Assembly: GCA_903933935.1 (NCBI GenBank)
Contig: CAIZMB010000072.1
Location: 1-64,000 of the forward strand
Direction of reading: 5' to 3'
From: an uncultured Cytophagaceae bacterium
GTDB lineage: Bacteria > Bacteroidota > Bacteroidia > Cytophagales > Spirosomataceae
Length of the DNA: 64,000 bases
The translations under genes were made by a program, and so were the position numbers. This document shows positions 22,712 to 31,590 of the stretch, one piece after another. Below the pieces are notes generated by a model. It ran no database searches. It was not told the DNA's origin and saw nothing but the letters and a program-made list of their open reading frames with translations. How positions within the stretch are numbered: position 1 is the first letter of the stretch; each line of letters starts with the position of its first letter.

Positions 22712-23503
22712 ATGCAATTGAATGCAGTAGAAATCTGCGCCATACTTCTGGTGATTGGAAGTGTCGTGCTTATCTATTTAGAAAGGAAATTCCCCTACCG
22801 AAGGGGAATTCCTTTTTTCAGAGAAGGCTTTTGGACTGACTTTATTGGCTATACGCTAGTCCAAAGCTTTTTTTTGAAAATACTCATTTTTGATTACATC
22901 ATTGCTCCCATACATTCCTCCATTTCTTGGGGCGATTTTCCGAAAGTAAGTAACTGGCCGATTGGCTGGCAAGTTCTATTTTTTCTGATCACGCATGATT
23001 TATATATCTATTGGTTTCATCGCTGGCAGCATGCCAATAAACTCCTATGGCGCACACATGAAGCGCATCATTCCAATAAATACATTGATTGGATTGCAGG
23101 TGCTAGGTCGCATTCCATTGAAATCTTAATTAATCAAACCATTGAATTTTTGCCCATTTTTCTTTTGGGCGCTGACCCGGTGGTAATTCCCATCAAAGGA
23201 CTCATTGACGGCTTGTGGGGCATGTACATTCATGCGAATGTCAATTTCACTTTTGGCCGATTAAAATACATTTTAAATGGTCCTGAATTTCATTTGTGGC
23301 ATCATGCCAACCACAAAGAAGTATTTCATGCTAACTTTGCAACTAAGTTTAGTATTTGGGATGTTATGTTTGGAACTCTTTATGAGACGAAGGAAAAACC
23401 ACGCTTTTGGGGTTTGTATTATAAGTATCCGAAGGGTTACATCCGCCAACATATTTACGCGATCTACCGTTGGTATTTCGAGGATTTAAAAGAAAATAAA
23501 TAA
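22712..23503 (+). CDS. Sterol desaturase/fatty acid hydroxylase family membrane protein
   Basis: 263 aa; His-box motifs 'HDLYIYWFHRWQH', 'HEAHHSNKYIDW', 'HLWHHANHKE'. Confidence 0.88.
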   Translation: MQLNAVEICAILLVIGSVVLIYLERKFPYRRGIPFFREGFWTDFIGYTLVQSFFLKILIFDYIIAPIHSSISWGDFPKVSNWPIGWQVLFFLITHDLYIYWFHRWQHANKLLWRTHEAHHSNKYIDWIAGARSHSIEILINQTIEFLPIFLLGADPVVIPIKGLIDGLWGMYIHANVNFTFGRLKYILNGPEFHLWHHANHKEVFHANFATKFSIWDVMFGTLYETKEKPRFWGLYYKYPKGYIRQHIYAIYRWYFEDLKENK

Positions 23504-23504
23504 G

Positions 23505-23882
23505 ATGATAAAACCTTGGATTAATATACTGATCGCGGCAATTTTCGAAACAGGTTGGACCTATGCTTTGAAATACATGAATTTCAGCCAATTGAAAAAC
23601 GCCTACCAAGCAGATTCGCTTATGAGTAAATCGGTAGGAACGGAACTAGTTCCATTTTTAGCTTACATCATTTCAGGCGGCGGCAATATTTACTTTTTAT
23701 CGTTGGCCTTAAAAGATATTCCTACGTCCACCGCCATAGCGGTATGGACTGCATTTTCATTAGTAATGATTAAAATTTGCGATATTTTTATCTTTAAAAC
23801 ATCCACGTCTCTAATGGAATTTTTCTTTATGACATTAATCATCGTGGGCATTATTGGCCTAAAAAATTACAGTGCTAGTTAA
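23505..23882 (+). CDS. SMR (EmrE-like) family small membrane transporter
   Basis: 125 aa; 'AAIFETGWTYALKYM' and 'LSLALKDIPTSTAIAVWTAFSLV' match SMR TM1/TM3 signatures. Confidence 0.82.
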   Translation: MIKPWINILIAAIFETGWTYALKYMNFSQLKNAYQADSLMSKSVGTELVPFLAYIISGGGNIYFLSLALKDIPTSTAIAVWTAFSLVMIKICDIFIFKTSTSLMEFFFMTLIIVGIIGLKNYSAS

Positions 23883-24379
23883 TCTTTTGTTTTGGCTTGA
23901 ATAATCATTTCCGCCATTTCGCGGAAACAACCTCTACCGCCGTCAAGCGTTAAAACTACATCAGCTTCCGCTTTAACTTGGGGCAAAGCATCTGCAGGAC
24001 AAAAAAACATACCTACTAAGGATCTTACGACCAAGTCGTTTACATCGTCCCCAATATACGCTAACTCTTCCTTTTTCAAATAGTACCTTTTAAGGATCCG
24101 ATTAACCACTCCCTTCTTTTCCTTAACCCCTAAATTCAACTCAGTGATACCTAATTTTTCTGCCCTTTTAACTACTGATGGAGAAGATTCTCCTGTAATA
24201 ATGCCCGTTGGTACTTGAACTAAAGTCCTCAGCCTTTCCACCCCCATTCCATCTCGAATATTAAACTTTTTCAGGTATTCACCTTGTTCTCCATAATATA
24301 CTCCTCCATCGGTAAGGACACCATCACAGTCAGTCAATACCCATTTTATTTTTGCTAGTTTTATCTGTAAATCTTCCAT
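23879..24379 (-). CDS. KdsC-type HAD phosphatase
   Basis: 166 aa; 'VLTDCDGVLTDGGVYYGEQGEYLKKFNIRDGMGVERLR', 'ITGESSPSVVKRAEKLGI', 'AYIGDDVNDL'. Confidence 0.92.
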   Translation of the reverse strand: MEDLQIKLAKIKWVLTDCDGVLTDGGVYYGEQGEYLKKFNIRDGMGVERLRTLVQVPTGIITGESSPSVVKRAEKLGITELNLGVKEKKGVVNRILKRYYLKKEELAYIGDDVNDLVVRSLVGMFFCPADALPQVKAEADVVLTLDGGRGCFREMAEMIIQAKTKD

Positions 24380-24380
24380 C

Positions 24381-25217
24381 TTAAATTGCTGTAAATCCTC
24401 CGTCGACGACCAGATTAGCTCCTGTCATGTAAGCAGCGGCGTCACTGGCTAGAAACACTAAAGCACCTGCATAATCATCTGGTTTAGCCATGCGCTTTAA
24501 AAGTGTTTTTGCTGAATATTGTTGCATAAAAAAATCTGTTTGTCCATTTTCTACACCCCCAGGTGACAGGGTATTTACTCGAATCCCTTGCTCTCCCCAA
24601 TAGGCCGCTAAATATCGGGTGAAGTTTATAACGGCTCCCTTGGTCGTTGGATAAGCCGGTGTCTTAAAAAATAATTGTTGGCCCTTTTCATCTTGATACA
24701 AAGACTGATCTGGCCCTACTATTCCATAAGTAGACGCAATATTAATGATGCTACCTTGCTTATTTTTCAACATAATTTTTCCGAACTTTTGGGCACATAG
24801 AAATAATCCTTTCACGTTTACTTCCCATGATTTTTGAAACATGTCGACCGGATAATTCTCGAAGGAAGATAAGCGTAGCAAATCCGCTGAGGTCTGAAAA
24901 TGATCATTGATAGCTGCATTATTGACCAAAATATCCAATCGGCCAAATTCCTTTTCTATCCAATCTGCACATTTTTCAACTTCGCTTTCTGCCGTTATTT
25001 CAAGTTCAAATCCTTTCGAATTATTCCCAAGCGTAGATGCAAAATTTACACATGCCTCCAAAGACAAATCAGCTACAATAACCGTTGCGCCTGCCTGGGC
25101 CAAAGCCTTACAATGTTCCTTGCCAATGAGCCCCAATGCGCCGGTAACCAATGCAATTTTACCCGTTAAATTAAACATGTCTTGACTATGCATTTTTGGG
25201 TTTAATATTATGTTCAT
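24381..25217 (-). CDS. SDR family oxidoreductase
   Basis: 'GKIALVTGALGLIGKEHC', 'ILVNNAA', 'YPTTKGAVINFTRYLA'; true start may be an internal ATG near 25178 (MFNLTGK). Confidence 0.92.
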   Translation of the reverse strand: MNIILNPKMHSQDMFNLTGKIALVTGALGLIGKEHCKALAQAGATVIVADLSLEACVNFASTLGNNSKGFELEITAESEVEKCADWIEKEFGRLDILVNNAAINDHFQTSADLLRLSSFENYPVDMFQKSWEVNVKGLFLCAQKFGKIMLKNKQGSIINIASTYGIVGPDQSLYQDEKGQQLFFKTPAYPTTKGAVINFTRYLAAYWGEQGIRVNTLSPGGVENGQTDFFMQQYSAKTLLKRMAKPDDYAGALVFLASDAAAYMTGANLVVDGGFTAI

Positions 25218-26523
25218 TGATCTTTCTAAATACCGCTTCTAATAATTCGCCTTTCAACAGTGATTCTACTTGATTATTATCTATTGCGATTTTAAGTCTA
25301 GGTAAAATCTCTGCGTAGGCTTTGATGGTATATTCTAAATCTTCTTTTGAGTGACTATATGAAATGTTATGAAACCCTCCCCAAAGAATTCCTTTTTGTA
25401 AGAGTTCTTGTTGCATAAATGTTTTTAATGCCAATGGATTTTGACCTTCTGCTTGATAGGTAAGCATGGACCGACATGCATACCCAACACATGAAGTTAT
25501 TTCTGACATTCCTAGGTAGGAGGCCAACTTATTATATTCATTTTGTATCCATTCTCCTTTACTATTTAAAGCGGCTATCACATCATTTTTTTGCATGAAT
25601 TCAATGGTCGCTTTGCATGCAGCTAAGGATAAAGCTTCACCACCAAAAGTTGTGTAAGAAAAAACATCTTTTTCGAAAAGCGACATCACATCTTTCCTTC
25701 CTGTTAAAATAGCTAAAGGCATTCCATTCGCACAGGCTTTAGAAAAAGTAGCTAAATCCGCCTTCACTCCAAAATACTCCTGAGCGCCCCCCAGGGCTAT
25801 TCTGAATCCTGTCCACATCTCATCAAAAATCAATAAGGTTCCATTGGCCTTACAAATTTCAGCTAATTCTTGAAGAAAATTATTTTGAGGTTTTTCGAAA
25901 ATAAAAGGTTCCAAAATGACGCAAGCAACCGTTTCGTCTAAGGCATTTTTTATTGATTCTATATCATTAAACGGAAAGGTAAAACTCAAATTCTTTATTC
26001 CCTCTGGGATGCCTCCGCTGCGGGAAGTGATGCCGATATACCAGTCGTGCCAACCATGATAGCCGCAGCAAAATACTTTATCGCGGCCCGTAAAAGCTCT
26101 TGCAATTCGTACGGCAGCAGAAGTTACATCGGCACCCGTTTTACTGTATTTGACCACCTCTGCATTGGGGATAATTCCGTGAAGTATTTCAGCTAATTCC
26201 ACCTCTAATGGGTGCATTAATGAAAAGGTAATTCCGTCTTTTAGTTGGGCTTGAATTGCATCGGCAATTTCTGGGATGCAATAGCCAAGGGACAATGGGC
26301 CTATGCCCATATTAAAGTCGATGTATTCATTCCCATCCACATCCCAAACACGTGCACCTTTCCCTTTTTTCAAATAGACCGGTGCCACACCTTTAGAAAA
26401 TTGCCCAGGTCCTTTAGCCAACGTTTGAGTAATGGGAGATTGAACTTTTAAGCCCCTTTGATACATTTCTAGTGATTTTGAAATGTTAGGTAAGGCTTCG
26501 TTAAATTGAACAGAATTAGGCAT
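25186..26523 (-). CDS. Class III aminotransferase (glutamate-1-semialdehyde aminomutase-like)
   Basis: 445 aa; 'VWDVDGNEYIDFNMGIGPLSLGY', 'CGYHGWHDW', 'LLIFDEMWTGFR', 'FSKACANGMPLA'. Confidence 0.9.
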   Translation of the reverse strand: MPNSVQFNEALPNISKSLEMYQRGLKVQSPITQTLAKGPGQFSKGVAPVYLKKGKGARVWDVDGNEYIDFNMGIGPLSLGYCIPEIADAIQAQLKDGITFSLMHPLEVELAEILHGIIPNAEVVKYSKTGADVTSAAVRIARAFTGRDKVFCCGYHGWHDWYIGITSRSGGIPEGIKNLSFTFPFNDIESIKNALDETVACVILEPFIFEKPQNNFLQELAEICKANGTLLIFDEMWTGFRIALGGAQEYFGVKADLATFSKACANGMPLAILTGRKDVMSLFEKDVFSYTTFGGEALSLAACKATIEFMQKNDVIAALNSKGEWIQNEYNKLASYLGMSEITSCVGYACRSMLTYQAEGQNPLALKTFMQQELLQKGILWGGFHNISYSHSKEDLEYTIKAYAEILPRLKIAIDNNQVESLLKGELLEAVFRKINEHNIKPKNA

Positions 26524-26531
26524 ATGGTAAA

Positions 26532-27434
26532 TTATTTTTGAATGAAATTTTGTATTTTTTCGACTAAACTTTTAGCATCCAAACCCTCATGAACTAGGAC
26601 TTCGGCAAGTCGGCCTGGTTTAAACCAACGATCCTCAAAAGCGATCGAATGAGTAGGAATTAGAATTTGGTTTTTAACTAAATATTCCGCTAAAATGCTG
26701 AACAAACCACCTGTTAAAAAATGATCTTCGATCGTTATAAAACAGGATGTTTGGCTAGCCAATTTTGAAATTAAATCTCCGTCGAAAGGCTTTAAATTTC
26801 GTATATTAACTAGGCCCACTTGAAAGCCCAAATCACTTAATAATTGGTGTGCCTTGATGCTTTCTTCCAGCATAAAACCGTACGTTAAAATCGTGCAATC
26901 TTTTCCTTCAAATATTTGCTCAGCTTTACCAAAAACATAAGGTTTATGCTTTAGTAACGCTGGCCGAGTGTTAATTCGGACATAACTTGGACTTTCGGTA
27001 GCCCATATCTGAGGCAACATTTCAATCAAATCCTCTTCGTCAGCAGGTGCGAAAACCTCCATGCCGGGAATTCCTCGCATGATGGAAATATCTTCAATCG
27101 CTTGGTGAGTAGGTCCATTCCCATCCGATAAAACTCCCGGAATAAAACTGCTTAATTTGACAGGTAAATTGGCAATTCCAACAGAAGTCCTTGTAAACTC
27201 AAAAGCTCTCATGGTTAGGAAAGCAGATAGCGCATGTACCACTGGTTTTCTACCACGTAATGCTAAACCTGCAGCAGCTCCTAACATTGTTTGTTCGGTA
27301 ATCCCAGTGTCTATAAATCGGTTGCCCAAAGACGCTGGCAAATTGCGAACTAAGGCGCGATTTTCAGCGGTCATTACAATAAAACGATCATCCTCAAGAG
27401 CTGTTTTTTCTAATAATTTTTCGTAAGTCATCAT
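26532..27434 (-). CDS. Transketolase C-terminal subunit (split transketolase)
   Basis: 300 aa; 'RFIDTGITEQTMLGAAAGLALRGRKPVVHALSAF', 'DGNGPTHQAIEDISIMRGIPGMEVFAPAD'. Confidence 0.92.
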   Translation of the reverse strand: MMTYEKLLEKTALEDDRFIVMTAENRALVRNLPASLGNRFIDTGITEQTMLGAAAGLALRGRKPVVHALSAFLTMRAFEFTRTSVGIANLPVKLSSFIPGVLSDGNGPTHQAIEDISIMRGIPGMEVFAPADEEDLIEMLPQIWATESPSYVRINTRPALLKHKPYVFGKAEQIFEGKDCTILTYGFMLEESIKAHQLLSDLGFQVGLVNIRNLKPFDGDLISKLASQTSCFITIEDHFLTGGLFSILAEYLVKNQILIPTHSIAFEDRWFKPGRLAEVLVHEGLDAKSLVEKIQNFIQK

Positions 27435-27442
27435 CTTATTAT

Positions 27443-28297
27443 TTATCGTACAACCAATGTTTCAGCCACTAAATTGGCCCCAAATCCTTCATTTAATTCC
27501 ACTAATAATTCTTGGATTTCGGGTTGAGAAAAATTACAAAACCAACGATCAGCACGCGCTTCTATTGAAGGCAATCCCTTTCCGCGCACCGTATCACAAA
27601 TAATTACTTGCGCACCCGTTTGTCCCTTAATATTGGAGAAAGCTTTTTCTAAAGCATTGAAATCATGTCCGTCAATTCTTTGAGTCATCATTCCAAAAGA
27701 CTCAAATTTTTCAACTAAAGACTCGAGTGGAATTAAGTCTTCCGTGGCCATGTTGGCTTGGAAATTATTCCGGTCAATGATAAATGTCAGATTGTCTAGT
27801 TTGTATGCGTTGGCTACTAATAAAGCTTCCCAACAAGATCCTTCGTTCAACTCCCCATCTCCCATAACGCAATAAACTCGATTTTCACCTCCTCGAATGA
27901 TGATGTCCATCGCAACCCCGATAGACACAGAAGGCAATTGGCCTAATGAACCTGAATGGAATTCCACTCCCGGAATGTTCCGATTGGGATGCCAATAGAT
28001 GTGATCTTCTGTGGACAAATGATTTTTTAATCGGTCCGCTTCTATCCAACCAAGCTCTGCAAATATTCCATATAAAGCGGGCACATCATGTCCCTTTGAT
28101 AAAAACAGATAATCCCTGTTTTCATCCTTTAAATTTCCTTTATGCAGATTTAAATGATCCACATATAAATAAGTTAATAAATCAACCGCTGATAAAGAGG
28201 CCCCTAAAAAACAGCCTCCATCGGATGCCATCGGAACGATGTGATTTCTAACTCGTTTTGCAAACTGCTGAAGCTTTATAATTTTTTCTTCATTCAT
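27443..28297 (-). CDS. Transketolase N-terminal (TPP-binding) subunit (split transketolase)
   Basis: 'VMGDGELNEGSCWEALLVANAYKLDNLTFIIDRNNFQ' TPP motif; start MNEEKIIK at 28297 overlaps the upstream gene stop. Confidence 0.92.
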   Translation of the reverse strand: MNEEKIIKLQQFAKRVRNHIVPMASDGGCFLGASLSAVDLLTYLYVDHLNLHKGNLKDENRDYLFLSKGHDVPALYGIFAELGWIEADRLKNHLSTEDHIYWHPNRNIPGVEFHSGSLGQLPSVSIGVAMDIIIRGGENRVYCVMGDGELNEGSCWEALLVANAYKLDNLTFIIDRNNFQANMATEDLIPLESLVEKFESFGMMTQRIDGHDFNALEKAFSNIKGQTGAQVIICDTVRGKGLPSIEARADRWFCNFSQPEIQELLVELNEGFGANLVAETLVVR

Positions 28298-29100
28298 GAT
28301 AATAAATTGGTTTGACTGGGCAGAATGGTTTTTAATTCGTCTAAATGATTTCGATACCAATTTACCCCTGCGAGGGATTGGTTGATTTGAAAAATCTCTG
28401 GTTCAAAAACAAGTAAATCCAAGATATCCTTCAACGTAAACCGAGGGTTTATTGGATATAATTTTTCATACACTTGATTAATAAACGCGTAATCTTCTGG
28501 ATAATCTAAGGTGAATCGATGCGACATATCATAGGTAAAACCTGTTTCCCAAACTACGTTGCCCACTGAAAAAAGGTCTGGATTTTCCCAAAAATAAGGG
28601 GTGGTATGCTCTCGCTCTAATGGCCTAACGGCTTCTTTCCAAGCTCTTTCCAATGCCTTAAACGACATAATTTCTACATCATTTCCATCGGGATAAGAAG
28701 CGGGATGAAGGTTACTTACATAATCAAAAGATTGCTCATTTTTGAAGTAGTAGTTTAATACTCGGTCGATGACAGCGGTATCAATCAATGGGCAATCAGA
28801 AGGGATTTTCACTATCGTCGACGCTTGATAAAAAACAGCTGCCTGATAGTGTCGATCTAATAAATCTAACAATGATCCCCTAAAAACTTCATATCCATAT
28901 TTTATAGACGTTGATTCAATAATATCATCTGATGGCTGGTCTGAAGTGATCACCACTATTTTAGCTACTGTTTTAATTCTAGCAATGCGATTGAGTTGAT
29001 GAATCAACAAAGGAATTCCCAAGACCTCCTTCATTATTTTCCCAGGAAAACGCGAGGAATTCATGCGTGCCTGAACCAAAATAAGTAATGGATTAGACAT
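28294..29100 (-). CDS. SpsF-like cytidylyltransferase/glycosyltransferase
   Basis: 268 aa; 'LVQARMNSSRFPGKIMKEVLGIPLLIHQLNRI', 'IPSDCPLIDTAVIDRVL', 'VRPLEREHTTPYFWENPD'. Confidence 0.9.
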   Translation of the reverse strand: MSNPLLILVQARMNSSRFPGKIMKEVLGIPLLIHQLNRIARIKTVAKIVVITSDQPSDDIIESTSIKYGYEVFRGSLLDLLDRHYQAAVFYQASTIVKIPSDCPLIDTAVIDRVLNYYFKNEQSFDYVSNLHPASYPDGNDVEIMSFKALERAWKEAVRPLEREHTTPYFWENPDLFSVGNVVWETGFTYDMSHRFTLDYPEDYAFINQVYEKLYPINPRFTLKDILDLLVFEPEIFQINQSLAGVNWYRNHLDELKTILPSQTNLLS

Positions 29101-30127
29101 AGGTTTCCTTTTGAATACTCGTGGGCAATAGATTTAAAAAGGCTTCTTTTGAACCTGTAAATTCTAGATACATCTCGCAGATTTTAGCAATTCTTTGAGC
29201 GGATTCTCCCCCATTCTGAATAGGCATTTTTTCTAATAAATCATCAAGGTCAAAATATGAATGCACTTTTTTTCCTAAGGCAATTCCGGTATAAACGACC
29301 GTTGAATACTGCGTAATTAATTCCTCACAATTGGCAATCATTTCATTCGTCGGCCCTTCCGTAAAAATCAACGTATCAGCAGGACAATTATCTTTAATTT
29401 CTTGAATCGCTCGATCCTTTTTTTCATTAGGGTGTAACTTAAAAAGTAGCTTTCTACCTGAGGCGATTTCTACACACTTTTTTAGAAATTTCGGACGATT
29501 TTCATAGCGATAAGTCTCTCGCATATCCGTTGTAGCGACCATCACATATCCATGGTGTTCGAAGTCATTTTGAACATGCTGAATCAAATGATCGTAATTA
29601 GGAATACCTGTGACGGTAATCTTATTTTCATCTGTACCCTTGCTAATAAAATACTTCTTATATCCTTCAGATGCGGCACAATACACATCACAAAGATTTG
29701 ACGTTCCATTTAAAGAAGTTCCAAAACTCCAATAGCGTGGGATGCCCGTTTTTTGAATAAAGGCACTGAGCATGGTATATGGATCAATCATTCCTTCTTG
29801 CACCCAAATAGTTTTGGTATTCAAAAACTTATTCGGGAAAAGCATATCTGAACAAAAAACAACCAATTCATATGTATTTAATTTAGCCTTATAATCATTT
29901 GGTAATTGGTGCTTTTGAATATACTCCTCCGCTCTTTTCCTTAATGGATTTCCCATGATGGTAGTATCCAAAATACCCCATTCAATAGCTTTTGAAATGA
30001 AAATATTTTCTGAAAAAAATTGGCTAAAATAACAATCGAACTGAGGCAAAAATTTTGAAATGGAATGCATTTGGATCGTCTGATTAATCGACCCAGTTAA
30101 AAATAGAATTTTCTTTTTGCCCAACAT
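29093..30127 (-). CDS. Putative CDP-glycerol glycerophosphotransferase-like / surface polysaccharide protein
   Basis: 344 aa; C-terminal 'LLFKLHPNEKKD...CEELITQYSTVVYTGIALGKKVHSYFDLDDL' resembles the TagF-like GT fold; overlaps the SpsF gene. Confidence 0.55.
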   Translation of the reverse strand: MLGKKKILFLTGSINQTIQMHSISKFLPQFDCYFSQFFSENIFISKAIEWGILDTTIMGNPLRKRAEEYIQKHQLPNDYKAKLNTYELVVFCSDMLFPNKFLNTKTIWVQEGMIDPYTMLSAFIQKTGIPRYWSFGTSLNGTSNLCDVYCAASEGYKKYFISKGTDENKITVTGIPNYDHLIQHVQNDFEHHGYVMVATTDMRETYRYENRPKFLKKCVEIASGRKLLFKLHPNEKKDRAIQEIKDNCPADTLIFTEGPTNEMIANCEELITQYSTVVYTGIALGKKVHSYFDLDDLLEKMPIQNGGESAQRIAKICEMYLEFTGSKEAFLNLLPTSIQKETYV

Positions 30128-30285
30128 AAAATACTCAAATGATTACTATAAATTTAGCCACCATCTTGATAAGATTAGAACGATAAAATTCATTTAATGA
30201 TTATATAACAAATGGGTTAATATTTACTAACAATAAGAAAACGATTTGTTAATTTAAGCTGTCCATATAAAAAACTTTTAAACAG

Positions 30286-30414
30286 CTAATTAGAAAAAAT
30301 AGATGGAGTGAAATCCGGTATACGTGAGGTTAAACTATAAGCCAATTTAAATGCCGTGGTCGTTTTGCCCACTCCCCCTTTTTGGTTTGCAATTGATATT
30401 ATTTGCGCCTTCAT
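30286..30414 (-). pseudogene. Truncated ParA-family ATPase N-terminus (42 aa)
   Basis: Hand translation: MKAQIISIANQKGGVGKTTTAFKLAYSLTSRIPDFTPSIFSN*; intact deviant Walker A KGGVGKTT, then stop; not in the supplied ORF list. Confidence 0.85.
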
Positions 30415-30420
30415 CTGAAT

Positions 30421-30690
30421 TTATTTTCGGCTAAAATCAGCTAGATCAAAAAAATAATCCTCGTTCAATAAAAACAGTTTAAATTTTTTCATAAACGTTT
30501 TGTACGCGTGATTTGTCAATTTATTTTCAAGCGTAACTTCTGCGGGATCTTGTAAATTAAATTTAATCAAGAGCAACTCCTTTTCTTCAACAAACTCAAA
30601 AGAGATGTTTTCACACCTTTCGTATTTTATAAATTCGAAACCGTCTTGATAATTTCGAAATCCCACCTTCCTGATTCTAATATATTTCAT
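30421..30690 (-). CDS. Hypothetical protein, immediately upstream of the parA relic
   Basis: 89 aa ORF six bases before the parA ATG on the same strand; no recognised family. Confidence 0.45.
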   Translation of the reverse strand: MKYIRIRKVGFRNYQDGFEFIKYERCENISFEFVEEKELLLIKFNLQDPAEVTLENKLTNHAYKTFMKKFKLFLLNEDYFFDLADFSRK

Positions 30691-30927
30691 TGGAATTTCA
30701 TTTAGTAGTTAGGTCACCATGTAATCATTGGCCCCGAAATATAATTCAAACCCAGTGACTAATTTATGTTAATTCAGATGCTTAATCATTTATTAATCGT
30801 AATATAATATGGAGGTTATTTATCCAATATTGACATCAAAATACTTAACTTTTTATTCACTTTAATTTGACAATTCTGTATTCAAAAGCTATTGAAAGGA
30901 CACTATGTTTGTTGAAAATTTAACTTC

Positions 30928-31473
30928 ATGGATTTATATATCGGCACCTACCGAGAAATGTCAGAAAAAGATCAGATTGAGATTAAAGGGCTCATTATAA
31001 AAGGCAATGAGGCGAATGCTAGCTTGGTGGAAAACCGACTTAATTCCTCCGCATTAACAACCTATTTTAAAGATGGGGATTCCATCATTGCAACAACCAG
31101 CATTAAAATCCCAGAAACGTATTATATCAATGAAGTTTTTAACAAAACATTGACCTATTTGAATCCTTCGAAATACATCTTTGAACTTGGATATGTATTT
31201 GTCGAATCGCCATATAGAAATCAAAAGTTAGCTTCCATTCTATGCGCTGAGCTGATGAATAAATTTAAAAACGAGCACTTATTTTCTACTACTAGAACGG
31301 ATAATCTAGGCATGAAATCTATACTAAATACTTTAGGATTTATGCCAACAGGCATTTCCTACCTCAGCATGTCTAAGACGAAATTACTCCAACTGTACCT
31401 TCATAATTGCCCCCTAATTAATCAAGAAAAATCTCAGGAATTAATCTATGATGAATGCATGAATTTAGGATGA
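30928..31473 (+). CDS. GNAT-like N-acetyltransferase/N-acyltransferase
   Basis: 181 aa; 'FELGYVFVESPYRNQKLASILCAELMNKF...TTRTDNLGMKSILNTLGFMPTG' GNAT-like. Confidence 0.65.
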   Translation: MDLYIGTYREMSEKDQIEIKGLIIKGNEANASLVENRLNSSALTTYFKDGDSIIATTSIKIPETYYINEVFNKTLTYLNPSKYIFELGYVFVESPYRNQKLASILCAELMNKFKNEHLFSTTRTDNLGMKSILNTLGFMPTGISYLSMSKTKLLQLYLHNCPLINQEKSQELIYDECMNLG

Positions 31474-31590
31474 TTTTCAAAAGGCCTTTGTGCAAATCTA
31501 CTAATCATTATTTATTAAAAATAAGATAATTATTTAGTAACATTTGGGTTACATTTTGAAAGTAATTTTACAATTAAATCCTTTAAAAAT

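Noticed and set aside
30220-30260. TAACAAATGGGTTAATATTTACTAACAAT 11-bp-period repeats upstream of the glycan operon
   Set aside because: Oriented opposite to the operon and lying in very AT-rich DNA; not strong enough to claim as a Pho box.
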